NCBI GenBank assembly: GCA_015062685.1
Contig: SUUE01000002.1
Location: forward strand, 241,036-305,035
From: Coriobacteriaceae bacterium
GTDB lineage: Bacteria > Actinomycetota > Coriobacteriia > Coriobacteriales > Eggerthellaceae
Reading direction: 5' to 3'
Length of the DNA: 64,000 nt
The stretch's first letter is position 1; every line of letters begins with the position of its first letter. Shown piece by piece: positions 42,929 through 51,754 of this stretch. Under the pieces are notes generated by a model that saw nothing but the letters and a program-made list of their open reading frames with translations, did not search any database and was not told the origin of the DNA. A program made the translations under genes and the position numbers.

Positions 42929-43762
42929 CTATTCGGCTTGAGGTTCGTCGGGCAACCCCATTTGGGGAAGCTTCTTCTTCACCGCGTAGACCAGGATCAC
43001 TATTCCCGCGACGACGAGGGGCGCCGACAAAACCTGCCCCATGGTGAGCCAACCGCCCCACAGGTAACCGAGCTGGGCATCGGGTTGACGCACGAACTCG
43101 ATGAGGAAGCGGAACACGCCGTAGCAGGTGAGGAAAACGCCGATGAAGGTGCCGCGAGGCCGCGGCGGGAGCTTCCTCGAGAGTGCGTAGAGGATGCAGA
43201 ACAGAAGCACCCCCTCGAGGAGCGCCTCGTAGAGCTGCGAGGGATGACGGGGCAACTCGCCGGCCGCACCGCCAAACACCACGCCCCAGGGCAGGTCGGT
43301 GAAATCGCCCCAGAGCTCACCGTTCACGAAGTTGGCGCAACGGCCGAGGAAAAGGCCGATCGGCGCGGCGATCGCGCCCATATCGGCCAACGTGAGATAC
43401 GGTATGCCCGTGAGCTTGGCAGCGGCGATGCCCCCGATCAGGGCGCCGATGAGGCCGCCGTGGAAGCTCATGCCTCCCTGGTTGACCGCCAGTATCTGGA
43501 GCGGGTCTCTCAGGTATTCGCCGTTGCCGTAGAACAGGCAGTAACCCAGCCGCGCGCCCACCATGAGGCCGATGAGCGCGCAGCAAATGATCGTCAACAG
43601 GACGTCGGAATTGAAGCGCAGGTTCCACCGCTTCGCGAGCCGCGACATGAGCAAGCCGGCGAAGACGAAGCCGAGCACGTAGGCGATACCGTACCAGCGC
43701 ACGGCAATCGGCCCGATGGAGAACGCCACTGGATCGAGGTTCTGGTAGAAATCGTTAAGCAT
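42929..43762 (-). CDS. lgt: Prolipoprotein diacylglyceryl transferase
   Basis: Lgt moves a diacylglyceryl group from phosphatidylglycerol to the lipobox cysteine of prolipoproteins. The 277-residue protein has seven hydrophobic segments, IRWYGIAY-like VRWYGIAYVLGF near the start, GGMSFHGGLIGALIGG with the essential His, and the signature GRCANFVNGELWGDFTDLPW. HPSQLYEALLEG is also conserved. At least two lipoprotein genes in this window depend on it. The ATG at 43762 places the start at the family N terminus; longer frames extend into the upstream gene. Confidence 0.94.
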   Translation of the reverse strand: MLNDFYQNLDPVAFSIGPIAVRWYGIAYVLGFVFAGLLMSRLAKRWNLRFNSDVLLTIICCALIGLMVGARLGYCLFYGNGEYLRDPLQILAVNQGGMSFHGGLIGALIGGIAAAKLTGIPYLTLADMGAIAAPIGLFLGRCANFVNGELWGDFTDLPWGVVFGGAAGELPRHPSQLYEALLEGVLLFCILYALSRKLPPRPRGTFIGVFLTCYGVFRFLIEFVRQPDAQLGYLWGGWLTMGQVLSAPLVVAGIVILVYAVKKKLPQMGLPDEPQAE

Positions 43763-43770
43763 CGTGTTCC

Positions 43771-43992
43771 CTATAGGTCGTATCCCATTCCGGCGCCGAT
43801 CTCGATGGCGGCGAACTGCACTTCCTCGCGCAGCTCGGGAGGAATCGAGCACAAGCTGGACACGCGCGCATCGCAATGCGTGCAGCGCAGCGTGAACAGC
43901 GCCAGATCGCGCGTGAGCACGATCATTGACTCATATGCGCTCAAATCGAAATCAGCCGACCCGCATTTCGGGCATACTACCGAGGGTTTCAT
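43771..43992 (-). CDS. Small zinc-ribbon protein, unknown function
   Basis: The 73-residue protein has two CxxC knuckles: MKPSVVCPKCGSADF and LRCTHCDARVSSLC. The spacing of about 29 residues fits a zinc ribbon. The C-terminal part (PPELREEVQFAAIEIGAGM) is probably helical. I recognise no family. It lies between the NifU-like gene and lgt, nine bases from the latter, on the same strand. Confidence 0.65.
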   Translation of the reverse strand: MKPSVVCPKCGSADFDLSAYESMIVLTRDLALFTLRCTHCDARVSSLCSIPPELREEVQFAAIEIGAGMGYDL

Positions 43993-44012
43993 AGCAGGTG
44001 CCCCTGCCCGGG

Positions 44013-44243
44013 CTACTCGGCGGGCACAACCGCCACGACGCCGGGGACGCGCTCCTTCAGGATGCGCTCGATGCCGTTCGCGAGCGTCAGCTGCGAGAGC
44101 GGGCAGCCCTTGCAAGCGCCGGTCAGCTCGACGACGACCTTGCCATCCTCGGTGACGTCAACCAACGTCACGTCGCCGCCGTCGGCGTTGAGGCTCGGGC
44201 GGATGAGGTCGAGCACTGCAGAAACTTCTTCTCTATCGATCAT
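44013..44243 (-). CDS. NifU-like Fe-S scaffold (C-terminal NifU domain)
   Basis: The 76-residue protein consists only of the NifU C-terminal domain. The conserved LIRPSLNADGGDVTLVDV is followed by VVVELTGACKGCPLSQLTLANGIERIL, with the two cluster-binding cysteines in CKGC. Such single-domain proteins assemble or carry [4Fe-4S] clusters. Many enzymes in this window need such clusters. It is first in the short NifU - zinc-ribbon - lgt run on the minus strand. Confidence 0.9.
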   Translation of the reverse strand: MIDREEVSAVLDLIRPSLNADGGDVTLVDVTEDGKVVVELTGACKGCPLSQLTLANGIERILKERVPGVVAVVPAE

Positions 44244-44377
44244 GAGTAACTCCTATCATCGTTCTAATATCGCCTTGATTCTACCAGATGCCCTCGCCCG
44301 CAATGAGCGGCACCGAAGGGGGCACACATACCTAATTGAAGTTGAATACCAAGCGTAAGAAACGCCCCCAGAATCAA

Positions 44378-44407
44378 GGACGCGCGGAGCGCGCCCCTAC
44401 GGGCAAA
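44378..44407. repeat. Dispersed GCGCCCCTAC repeat, copy 6
   Basis: GGACGCGCGGAGCGCGCCCC then TACGGGCAAA, identical to the 10.2-kb copies over 27 bases. The 370-base gap 44244-44613 between the LCP and NifU-like genes holds this repeat and the inverted repeat at 44469-44580, and no gene. Confidence 0.8.
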
Positions 44408-44468
44408 CCCCGACGCCTGCCTTGGCAGATATCCAGGTTGATTGAAAAAGCCGATGTGGGAGCCGGGT

Positions 44469-44580
44469 CAGCGAGGCCGATTCTGGCGAGTGCAGCTGGC
44501 CCGCCTTTCGACCGACGCGTACTTCGGTACGCGAGGGAGAAAACAAGGGCCAGATGTGCCGCCAGAATCGGCCGCAGCGT
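44469..44580. repeat. Compound inverted repeat downstream of the LCP gene
   Basis: GGCCGATTCTGGCG (44475-44488) pairs perfectly with CGCCAGAATCGGCC (44560-44573). CTGGCCC (44496-44502) pairs with GGGCCAG (44547-44553), and the centre holds the hairpin GCGTAC-TTCG-GTACGC (44516-44531). It may act as a terminator for the LCP gene on the minus strand. Confidence 0.85.
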
Positions 44581-44613
44581 CGAGAAGTTGTGCTGGTCGT
44601 AGACCAGCGCAAC

Positions 44614-46119
44614 CTATGAAACGGGTTTGTAGTCGTACCCGATAACCACGAGGACGTCGGTATCGAACTTGTAGTAGGCGGCGGCGTCGACGGCACGGCC
44701 CATGCCCAACGCGTCTATGACGGCCTTCGCCTGCGAGGGCCCGTTCGCATCGTCCTTGTACACGATGAGCGTCTCCTTGAACACCTGCTGTTCCGCATTG
44801 CCGGACTTCTCCACCTTGAAGCCCTTAGCGGTGAGCTCGTTGGTCGTGGTCGTTGCGGCGCCCGCGATGTCGGTGCCGTTCTGGACCTCCACGGTGAAGC
44901 TCGACGGCGAGGCGGGCGTCACAACGGAGCTATCGACGAACGACGGCTCGGCGCCCTTTTCAAGCGCCTCGATGATGGCGGCCATGTTCTCGGCCTTGGC
45001 AACGTAGAGGGCATCGCCCGTATCGACCACGCCCGTAACCTCGGTCAGGTAGCCGGGAAGCGTCACGCGCGTTATGTCCGAAACGTCCATGTCCTTGATC
45101 CAGCTGGAGAGCTCTTCGAGGTCGCCGAGCGAGAGGTCGGTCTGGAAGCTCGGGCCGATGGAGTCGAGCTTGCCGGTGAGGCCGCCCTGGCCGCCGAACA
45201 GGTTGATCAGGAGAAGCGAGGCGAAATAGGTCTGGTGCGCGAGCTTGTCGGTCTCGCCGAGGGTGAGGTTCGTCGCGCGCAGGTACGTAAGCGCCCCTTC
45301 CGCGTCGAGCGTTGTGGTTCCCTGGGGAATGAACACCGCGCCCGCATGCGGGTCGTCGATGTCCTGGTCCACCTGCACCTCGATGCCTCCCAAGCCCTCG
45401 ATCATGGAGCGCACGCCGGCCTCGTCGATCTTGACGATATGGGAGATATCCACCTTGGCATACGTCGATACCGCCGTGATGAGGGCGGCATCGCCGTCGA
45501 GCGCGACGTCGCCGAGACGGCGCGTGCTCGTGTCCACGTTAATCTGGAGCCCGGGCGGGATGTTCACGATCGCGAGGGTGTGGGCCTCGCGGTCAACCCG
45601 CACCAGGAAAATGGCATCGGGGCCCGCCTTCTCGAGGGGCTCGGCAACCGCGCCAAGGTCGGCGGTGACGAGCGCGTAGTACGGGTCCGTCGACTCCACT
45701 TGCACGAGCGCTTCGCCGGCGTTGGAATCCTTCAGCGCGAACACCGAGCCGATCGAGCTGCGGAAAGCAAGGTAACCCGCCCCGACGGCTATGCCGACGA
45801 CCACCACGACGACGATGAGCGCCGTGAGGATGCGCCTGAAGCGGGCACGGTGCTGGATCTCCTCGGTGAAGCGTCGCTGCTGCGTGCGCTGGCGATATGC
45901 GGCGCGGTCCTCCCCGCTCATCGTCTGGGGCGTGATGCCATGCACCTGGCTGCGCGTGGCACGCGAATTCGTGCGCCCGTTCGAAAACGTCACGGAGTTC
46001 GAAGCCGACCGGCGCGTATGCGAGCCGTGCTGAACGTGCGTGCCGATCGTGGAATTGTTCATCTGGCGCGACTTGCGGCGCGACTGCTTCGCAGAGAAAC
46101 CTTTCCTGTTGAACGCCAT
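44614..46119 (-). CDS. LytR-CpsA-Psr (LCP) family protein with LytR_C domain, probably non-catalytic
   Basis: The 501-residue protein has a basic cytoplasmic N terminus of about 95 residues, one membrane helix (ILTALIVVVVVVGIAVGAGY), an LCP-like domain (DAIFLVRVDREAHTLAIVNIPPG ... GALTYLRATNL) and a C-terminal LytR_C domain (FTVEVQNGTDIAGAATTTTNEL). LCP enzymes transfer polymers from lipid carriers to peptidoglycan using conserved arginines. Here the IPRD loop reads IPPG, and the usual D-R-R-Q region reads TLGETDKLAHQ. The expected arginines are missing, so transferase activity is doubtful. murA lies three bases upstream on the same strand. Confidence 0.8.
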   Translation of the reverse strand: MAFNRKGFSAKQSRRKSRQMNNSTIGTHVQHGSHTRRSASNSVTFSNGRTNSRATRSQVHGITPQTMSGEDRAAYRQRTQQRRFTEEIQHRARFRRILTALIVVVVVVGIAVGAGYLAFRSSIGSVFALKDSNAGEALVQVESTDPYYALVTADLGAVAEPLEKAGPDAIFLVRVDREAHTLAIVNIPPGLQINVDTSTRRLGDVALDGDAALITAVSTYAKVDISHIVKIDEAGVRSMIEGLGGIEVQVDQDIDDPHAGAVFIPQGTTTLDAEGALTYLRATNLTLGETDKLAHQTYFASLLLINLFGGQGGLTGKLDSIGPSFQTDLSLGDLEELSSWIKDMDVSDITRVTLPGYLTEVTGVVDTGDALYVAKAENMAAIIEALEKGAEPSFVDSSVVTPASPSSFTVEVQNGTDIAGAATTTTNELTAKGFKVEKSGNAEQQVFKETLIVYKDDANGPSQAKAVIDALGMGRAVDAAAYYKFDTDVLVVIGYDYKPVS

Positions 46120-46122
46120 CTG

Positions 46123-47451
46123 CTAGTCTTCCGTTTCGACGCGGACGGTTGCGCGATGGTTCCTGTAAGGGAGCTGGCGCGACACGTCGGCGCCAAGCGA
46201 GCGAAGCTTCCCGACGTAGTCCTCGTAGCCTCGGTCGATGTGGCTGATCTTGTGAACGCGCGTCTCGCCATCCGCGACGATGCCGGCGAGCACCAAAGCC
46301 GCACCTGCGCGGAGGTCGGTCGACGACACCGGCGCGCCCTGGAGGGGCCGACCGCCGCGCACGAGGGAATGGTGATCCTCGATGGAGATCTCGGCGCCCA
46401 TGCGCGCGAGCTCGGCGGCGAACATGAACCTGTTCTCGAAGACGTTCTCCGTGATGACCGACGTGCCTTGGGCGCATGCCGCGAGCAACATGAACTGGGC
46501 CTGCAGGTCGGTGGGGAAACCGGGGTGCGGAAGCGTCTGGATCTCGACCGGGCGCAAGGGCTCGGTGCGCGAAACCGTGATGCTGTCGGGACCCTCTTCC
46601 ACCTTGCAGCCCATCTCGCGCAGCTTCGCGAGGGCCATGCGCAGGAACGAGGGGTCGATGTTCTTCACGGTGACGGGGCCGCCCGTGAGCGCGCCGCCCA
46701 CGAGGAACGTGCCCGCCTCTATGCGGTCCGAGACCGTGGTGTGATCGCAGGGGTGCAAGCTCTCGAGCGGCACGCCCTCGATGGTGATGATCGAGCCGCC
46801 GGCACCGGAAACGCGGGCGCCCATGTCGTTGAGCATGTTCGCGAGGTCCACTATCTCGGGCTCGCGGGCCGCGTTCGCGATGACCGTCTCGCCCTCGGCG
46901 ACGACCGCGGCCATCATGGCGTTCTCGGTTGCCCCGACGCTCGGGAAATCGAGCACGATGTGCGCCCCGATGAGGCCGCTCGGCGTTTCGGCGCGCAGGT
47001 AGCCGTGCTCGACGGAGAACACGACGCCCAGGGCTTCCAGCCCGCGGAGGTGCATGTCGATCTTGCGTGCGCCGATCTGGCAACCGCCCGGCATGGCGAC
47101 GAACGCGCGGCCGAAGCGGCCGATGAGCGGCCCGAGCACGGCGATGCTCGCGCGCATCTTCGAAACGAGCTCGTAGGGGGTCTCGAAGGAATCGATGCCC
47201 GACGTGTCGATGGTGAGGACGTGCTCGTCGCGGCCGGCGTGACCGTTGCGGTCCACGCGCGCGCCGAGCTCGACGAGGACGTCGGACATGACGTCGATGT
47301 CGGAGATGAGCGGCACGTTGCGAATGACGCACTCGCCCCGCGCCAGAATGGATGCCGCCATGAGCTTGAGCGCCGAGTTCTTCGCGCCCGATGCGGAAAC
47401 CGTGCCCGTCAGCGTGTTGTTGCCGTGCACGACAATTATTTCTTGAGCCAT
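46123..47451 (-). CDS. murA: UDP-N-acetylglucosamine 1-carboxyvinyltransferase
   Basis: MurA transfers enolpyruvate to UDP-GlcNAc, the first committed step of peptidoglycan synthesis. The roughly 442-residue protein has [22 protein letters not shown] at the N terminus and the active-site loop [23 protein letters not shown] with the fosfomycin-target cysteine. It also has [25 protein letters not shown] and [15 protein letters not shown]. The ATG at 47451 has AGGTGG just upstream; a GTG three codons earlier (47460) is an alternative. It runs directly into the LCP gene. Confidence 0.95.
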   Translation of the reverse strand: MAQEIIVVHGNNTLTGTVSASGAKNSALKLMAASILARGECVIRNVPLISDIDVMSDVLVELGARVDRNGHAGRDEHVLTIDTSGIDSFETPYELVSKMRASIAVLGPLIGRFGRAFVAMPGGCQIGARKIDMHLRGLEALGVVFSVEHGYLRAETPSGLIGAHIVLDFPSVGATENAMMAAVVAEGETVIANAAREPEIVDLANMLNDMGARVSGAGGSIITIEGVPLESLHPCDHTTVSDRIEAGTFLVGGALTGGPVTVKNIDPSFLRMALAKLREMGCKVEEGPDSITVSRTEPLRPVEIQTLPHPGFPTDLQAQFMLLAACAQGTSVITENVFENRFMFAAELARMGAEISIEDHHSLVRGGRPLQGAPVSSTDLRAGAALVLAGIVADGETRVHKISHIDRGYEDYVGKLRSLGADVSRQLPYRNHRATVRVETED

Positions 47452-47524
47452 TAATGCCACCTAGCTCTGTCAAATTCTATGTGGACCCGTCATGGGTTTT
47501 CGTCTTGGTAGAACCAGTATACAC

Positions 47525-47557
47525 AGCCACGGGAAGGCTCGGCGCCTTCCCGTGGCT
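47525..47557 (-). terminator. Strong hairpin between punA and murA
   Basis: AGCCACGGGAAGGC (525-538) and GCCTTCCCGTGGCT (544-557) form a perfect 14-bp stem with a five-base loop. No U-run follows on the minus strand, so it may be a terminator or a transcript-stabilising stem downstream of punA. Confidence 0.6.
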
Positions 47558-47623
47558 CGGTCACGAAACCCCCGTATGGAGCCGCCCCTCCGGGCGGCGC
47601 CGCTGCGGGCTGCGGGCCTGATA

Positions 47624-48457
47624 CTACATGCCGCGAACGACCTCGGTCACCAAGCGGCAGAAATCGGGCTCGCGGCGCTGCGCGACCTCGAAGACCTCCT
47701 CGTCCGAAGGCGACGCGCCCTCGATGCCGCAGGCCATGTTGGAGCAGAGCGAGATGCCGAGCACGCGCATGCCCACGTGACGCGCGGCGATGACCTCTTC
47801 CACGACGCTCATGGCAACCGTGTCCGCGCCCCACGCGCGGAACATGCGGATCTCGGCGGGCGTCTCGAAGCTCGGGCCGAGCAGCCCCAGGTAGACGCCC
47901 TCCTGCACGGATATGCCGTTCTCGCTGGCCACGCGGTGCGCGAGCGCGCGCAGCTCGGGGTCGTAGGCGTCCTTCATGCTGAAGAAGCGGAAGGCTATGC
48001 CGTCGGGGTCCTGGCCCACGATGGGGTTGCGGCCCGTGAAGTTGATGTGGTCGCTCATTATGCAGAAATCGCCCACGTTGTACGACTCGTTGATGGCCCC
48101 GGCCGCGTTCGTGGTGATGATGGTGCCGACGCCCAGCTCGTGCATGACCCACACCGGGAACGCCACTTCCTGCGGCGTGTTGCCCTCGTAGCCGTGGAGG
48201 CGCCCTTGCATGACGAGGACGCATTTCCCGCCGAGCGACCCGCATACGAATTGGCCCTTATGGTTCGTGGCGGTGGATCGCTTCATGTGCGGGATCTGCC
48301 CGAACGGCACCACGACGGCATCTTCCACCTGGTCGGCCAGCGGGCCGAGCCCCGACCCCAGGATGATGCCGACCTCGGGCTCGCGGCCCCCGAGCAGCGC
48401 GTGCAGGCGCGATGCCGCCTCGCGCAGGTTTTCCTTCAGGACGTTCTCTTCAGCCAT
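47624..48457 (-). CDS. punA: Purine nucleoside phosphorylase
   Basis: The enzyme splits purine nucleosides with phosphate to base and ribose-1-phosphate. The 277-residue protein is of the trimeric PNP type: VGIILGSGLGPLAD, VMQGRLHGYEG, TNAAGAINESYNVGDFCIMSDHINFTGRNP, GPSFETPAEIRMFRAWGADTVAMS and GISLCSNMACGI. Asn in the base-recognition region SNMACG indicates guanosine/inosine preference, as in this type generally. It is a single gene with a hairpin downstream. Confidence 0.95.
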   Translation of the reverse strand: MAEENVLKENLREAASRLHALLGGREPEVGIILGSGLGPLADQVEDAVVVPFGQIPHMKRSTATNHKGQFVCGSLGGKCVLVMQGRLHGYEGNTPQEVAFPVWVMHELGVGTIITTNAAGAINESYNVGDFCIMSDHINFTGRNPIVGQDPDGIAFRFFSMKDAYDPELRALAHRVASENGISVQEGVYLGLLGPSFETPAEIRMFRAWGADTVAMSVVEEVIAARHVGMRVLGISLCSNMACGIEGASPSDEEVFEVAQRREPDFCRLVTEVVRGM

Positions 48458-48546
48458 GGTTCCTCCAAGCCTAGGTGCTCTGCTTTGAAACTATTTGACG
48501 GAGTGGATTATACAGCTGAGAGAATCCGTTTGCGCGACCCGGGCGC

Positions 48547-49107
48547 CTACCATTCACCGCGCTTGGCGAACGTCTCGTCGCCGCACCATTCCACGATCTG
48601 GCCTGCGGCGCGCGTCGCGTTCAGGTCGATGACGCGCTGGTTGCTCGAGCCGCGGAAGCGGGCGGTGATGTCGTTCAGTTCCTCGACGTACGGCCCGTCG
48701 ACGAGAACGTCGATGCAGGCGAGCATGCGGTCGGTCACTTCCGTGTGACGCGGGCTAGCGGGGTCTATTAGATCTTCGTAGATATCGCCCGTATACGACC
48801 ATATGGTCTTCTCGGGGTAACGCGCGCGCACTTGCTCGAGGAACGGCACGAGCGCCCGCTGGTTCTCGGGCTCGAACGGCTCGCCGCCGAGCACCGTGAG
48901 CCCATCGACGTAGTCGGGGGCGAGGGATTCGAGCACGCGCTCCATGACGGCGCCCGTGAACTCCTCGCCGAACGAGAAGTCCCACGTCTCCGGCTGGAAG
49001 CACCCTTTGCAATGGTGCGTGCACCCCGACACGAAGAGCGTCGTGCGCACCCCTTCCCCATCCGCAATATCGAAGTACTTGATGTTCCCGTAATTCACTT
49101 TTTTCAT
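48547..49107 (-). CDS. nrdG: Anaerobic ribonucleotide reductase activating protein
   Basis: NrdG is a radical SAM enzyme that installs the glycyl radical on NrdD. The 186-residue protein has the cluster motif VSGCTHHCKGCFQPETW (CxxxCxxC), DGEGVRTTLFVSG before it, and LTVLGGEPFEPEN as the SAM-binding GGE. It follows nrdD on the same strand, with a 117-bp compound inverted repeat between the two. Confidence 0.95.
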   Translation of the reverse strand: MKKVNYGNIKYFDIADGEGVRTTLFVSGCTHHCKGCFQPETWDFSFGEEFTGAVMERVLESLAPDYVDGLTVLGGEPFEPENQRALVPFLEQVRARYPEKTIWSYTGDIYEDLIDPASPRHTEVTDRMLACIDVLVDGPYVEELNDITARFRGSSNQRVIDLNATRAAGQIVEWCGDETFAKRGEW

Positions 49108-49166
49108 CCCCTAGCCCGAGAAATCAAGGACCCCAGGCCCGCAAGAGCCACTTCCTCGTGGCGGCA

Positions 49167-49284
49167 GGGCTGGGCCTGGCCGAGCGCCGTTCTGCGAGAT
49201 TCCGCACGACGCGGAATGCCCGGTGGGCATTCCGCCAAAGCAGGACCTGACCGAGCGGAACGGCGCTCGGCCAGGTCCCAGCCC
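49167..49284. repeat. Compound inverted repeat between nrdD and nrdG
   Basis: Left arm 49167-49192 (GGGCTGGGCCTGGCCGAGCG...) and right arm 49258-49284 pair over 26 bases with a single-base bulge. Inside is a second hairpin, GCGGAATGCCC and GGGCATTCCGC (49211-49235). It could lower nrdG relative to nrdD or protect the nrdD mRNA end. Confidence 0.88.
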
Positions 49285-49296
49285 GGTCAGAACAGT

Positions 49297-51519
49297 TTAG
49301 AGATGGAGCACGCGGTCCTTGATTTCCTCGGTGCGCCCCTGGTTCCAATACTGCGTGCCGATATAACCGCACGTGCGGCGCGCGACGTTCATCTTGTCCT
49401 GATTGCGGTTCCCGCAGCTCGGGCATTCCCAGACGAGCTTGCCGTCGTCTTCCACGACCTGGATCTCGCCATCGAACCCGCACACCTGGCAGTAGTCGCT
49501 CTTGGTGTTGAGCTCGGCGTACATGATGTTGTCGTAGATGTACTGCATCACGCGGATGACGGCCTGCAGGTTGTCCTGCATGTCGGGCACCTCGATGTAG
49601 CTGATGGCGCCGCCGGGGCTCAGTCGCTGGAACTCGGACTCGAACTTCAGCTTGGTGAAGGCGTCGATCTCCTCGCTCACGTGCACGTGGTAGCTGTTGG
49701 TGATGTAGCCCTTGTCCGTAATGCCCTTGATGATGCCGAAACGGCGCTGCAGGGCCTTAGCGAACTTGTAGGTGGTCGACTCGAGCGGCGTGCCGTACAG
49801 CGAGTAGTCGATGTCCTCGGCGGCCTTCCACTCGGCGCACTTGTCGTTCATCTTCTGCATGACGGCCAGCGCGAACGGCGTCGCCTCCTCGTCGGTGTGC
49901 GAATGGCCCGTCATGTACTTGACGCACTCGTACAGGCCGGCGTAGCCGAGCGAGATGGTGGAGTAGCCGCCGTAGAGCAGCTTGTCGATGGTCTCGCCCT
50001 TGTCCAGGCGGGCCAGCGCGCCGTACTGCCACAGGATCGGCGCAGCGTCGGACAGCGTTCCGCGCAGGCGCTCGTGGCGGCAGCGCAGGGCACGGTGGCA
50101 GAGCTCGAGGCGCTGCTCGAAGATCTCCCAGAACTTGTCCATGTCACCGTAACTCGAGAGCGCGACATCGGGCAGGGAGATGGTGACGACGCCCTGGTTG
50201 AAACGCCCGTAGTACTTGGGCTTGCCAGGCTCGTAATTGCGTGCGCGCGACACGTTGTTGAAACCGTTGCCGGAGCGGTCGGGCGTCAGGAACGAGCGGC
50301 AGCCCATGCAGGTGTAGGTGTCGCCTTCGCCCTCGACCTCGCCCTTGGAGAGCTTGAGCTCGCGCATCTTCTTCTCGGAGATGTAGTCGGGCACCATGCG
50401 CTTGGCGGTGCACTTGGCAGCGAGCTTCGTCAGATAGAAGTAGGCGCTGTCCTCGGTGACGTTGTCTTCCTCCAGCACGTAGATGAGCTTCGGGAACGCC
50501 GGCGTGATCCACACGCCCTCCTCGTTCTTGACGCCTTCGTAGCGCTGGCGCAGCATCTCCTCGATGATGATGGCCAGGTCGTGCTTCTCCTGCTCGTTTC
50601 GAGCCTCGTTCAGGTACATGAAGACGGTGATGAACGGGGCCTGGCCGTTGGTCGTCATGAGCGTGACCACCTGGTATTGGATGGTCTGGACGCCGCGGCG
50701 GATCTCGTCGCGCACGCGGTTCTCCACGACCTCCTCGAGCTTGTCGGCGGAGGGCTCGAGGCCGAAGGTGTTCATCTCCTCGATCACCTGGCGGCGGATC
50801 TTCTGGCGGCTGACGTCCACGAACGGCGCGAGATGCGTGAGGCTGATGGACTGGCCGCCGTACTGGCAGCTGGCCACCTGTGCGATGATCTGCGTCGCGA
50901 TGTTGCATGCCGTGGAGAAGCTATGCGGCTTCTCGATGAGCGTGCCGGAGATGACCGTGCCGTTCTGGAGCATGTCCTCGAGGTTGACGAGGTCGCAGTT
51001 GTGCATGTGCTGCGCGAAGTAGTCGGCGTCGTGGAAGTGGATGATGCCCTCCTTGTGGGCCTCCACCACCTCGGCGGGCAACAGGTTGCGCATCGCGAGG
51101 TCCTTGGACACCTCGCCGGCCATGTAGTCGCGCTGCACGGACACGACGCTGGGGTTCTTGTTGGAGTTCTCCTGCTTCACTTCCTCGTTGTTCGATTCGA
51201 TGAGCGCGAGGATCTGGTCGTCGGTCGTGTTCTTATGACGCTTCTGGTTCTGCAGATAGCGGTAGATGATGTACTTGCGGGCAACCTCGAAGCGGTCCAG
51301 GCGCATGATCTCGTCCTCGACGAGGTCCTGGATCTCCTCGACCGACACGGTGTGGCCGGCGGCCTCGCACATGTCGGCGACGTTGGCGGATGCGTACATG
51401 ATCTGGCGGTCGGTAAGGCGGTCGGCCTCCGCCACTTCGGCGTTGGCCTTGGCGATAGCGCCCGAGATCTTGTTGATGTCAAAAGGCACTTCGCTACCGT
51501 TGCGCTTGATGATTTTCAT
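49297..51519 (-). CDS. nrdD: Anaerobic (class III) ribonucleoside-triphosphate reductase
   Basis: NrdD makes deoxyribonucleotides from NTPs without oxygen, using a glycyl radical. The 740-residue protein begins with an ATP-cone (MKIIKRNGSEVPFDINKISGAI). Family stretches include EAHKEGIIHFHDADYFAQHMHNC, SCQYGGQSISLTHLAPFVD and NQGVVTISLPDVALSS. Near the C terminus are a zinc motif (CQVCGFDG ... CPSCGNRN) and the radical site RRTCGYIG with Gly718. NrdR- and DnaA-like boxes lie upstream. Confidence 0.96.
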   Translation of the reverse strand: MKIIKRNGSEVPFDINKISGAIAKANAEVAEADRLTDRQIMYASANVADMCEAAGHTVSVEEIQDLVEDEIMRLDRFEVARKYIIYRYLQNQKRHKNTTDDQILALIESNNEEVKQENSNKNPSVVSVQRDYMAGEVSKDLAMRNLLPAEVVEAHKEGIIHFHDADYFAQHMHNCDLVNLEDMLQNGTVISGTLIEKPHSFSTACNIATQIIAQVASCQYGGQSISLTHLAPFVDVSRQKIRRQVIEEMNTFGLEPSADKLEEVVENRVRDEIRRGVQTIQYQVVTLMTTNGQAPFITVFMYLNEARNEQEKHDLAIIIEEMLRQRYEGVKNEEGVWITPAFPKLIYVLEEDNVTEDSAYFYLTKLAAKCTAKRMVPDYISEKKMRELKLSKGEVEGEGDTYTCMGCRSFLTPDRSGNGFNNVSRARNYEPGKPKYYGRFNQGVVTISLPDVALSSYGDMDKFWEIFEQRLELCHRALRCRHERLRGTLSDAAPILWQYGALARLDKGETIDKLLYGGYSTISLGYAGLYECVKYMTGHSHTDEEATPFALAVMQKMNDKCAEWKAAEDIDYSLYGTPLESTTYKFAKALQRRFGIIKGITDKGYITNSYHVHVSEEIDAFTKLKFESEFQRLSPGGAISYIEVPDMQDNLQAVIRVMQYIYDNIMYAELNTKSDYCQVCGFDGEIQVVEDDGKLVWECPSCGNRNQDKMNVARRTCGYIGTQYWNQGRTEEIKDRVLHL

Positions 51520-51653
51520 GCTACTCCCATCCTTCGGTTGAATGCCGTTTATGCTCGCGTTTCATGGAGCTGGGAGCGTCATCGCAGGGGAACGCGAATG
51601 CATCCCAGCGATGGACATGTTACGCCAACGAGCGCAAAAATGGAAGAATGTGG

Positions 51654-51669
51654 GCACAATATCTTGTGT
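51654..51669. promoter_or_regulatory. NrdR-like box A upstream of nrdD
   Basis: GCACAATATCTTGTGT closely matches the NrdR consensus ACACWATATWTWGTGT, differing mainly at the first base. NrdR represses ribonucleotide reductase operons when dATP is high. Confidence 0.7.
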
Positions 51670-51684
51670 GTTTTTTAATTTCCC

Positions 51685-51701
51685 ACACCTATATCATGTG
51701 T
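51685..51701. promoter_or_regulatory. NrdR-like box B upstream of nrdD
   Basis: ACACCTATATCATGTGT resembles an NrdR box with one extra base. Its start is 31 bases from that of box A, about three helix turns, as in known NrdR box pairs. Confidence 0.55.
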
Positions 51702-51723
51702 TGCCGCAGGTCAAACCGATACA

Positions 51724-51751
51724 TGTGGAAAAGTCGGGCGAGTTTTCCACA
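51724..51751. promoter_or_regulatory. Pair of inverted DnaA-box-like sequences
   Basis: TGTGGAAAA (724-732) and TTTTCCACA (743-751) are exact reverse complements, and both fit the DnaA consensus TTWTNCACA. They lie upstream of the NrdR-like boxes for nrdD. Confidence 0.55.
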
Positions 51752-51754
51752 CGA

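Noticed and set aside
48832..51678. A 948-codon plus-strand open frame opposite nrdD
   Set aside because: It has the same shadow pattern (runs of Leu, Val, Asp, His), no motifs, and lies entirely over nrdG/nrdD.
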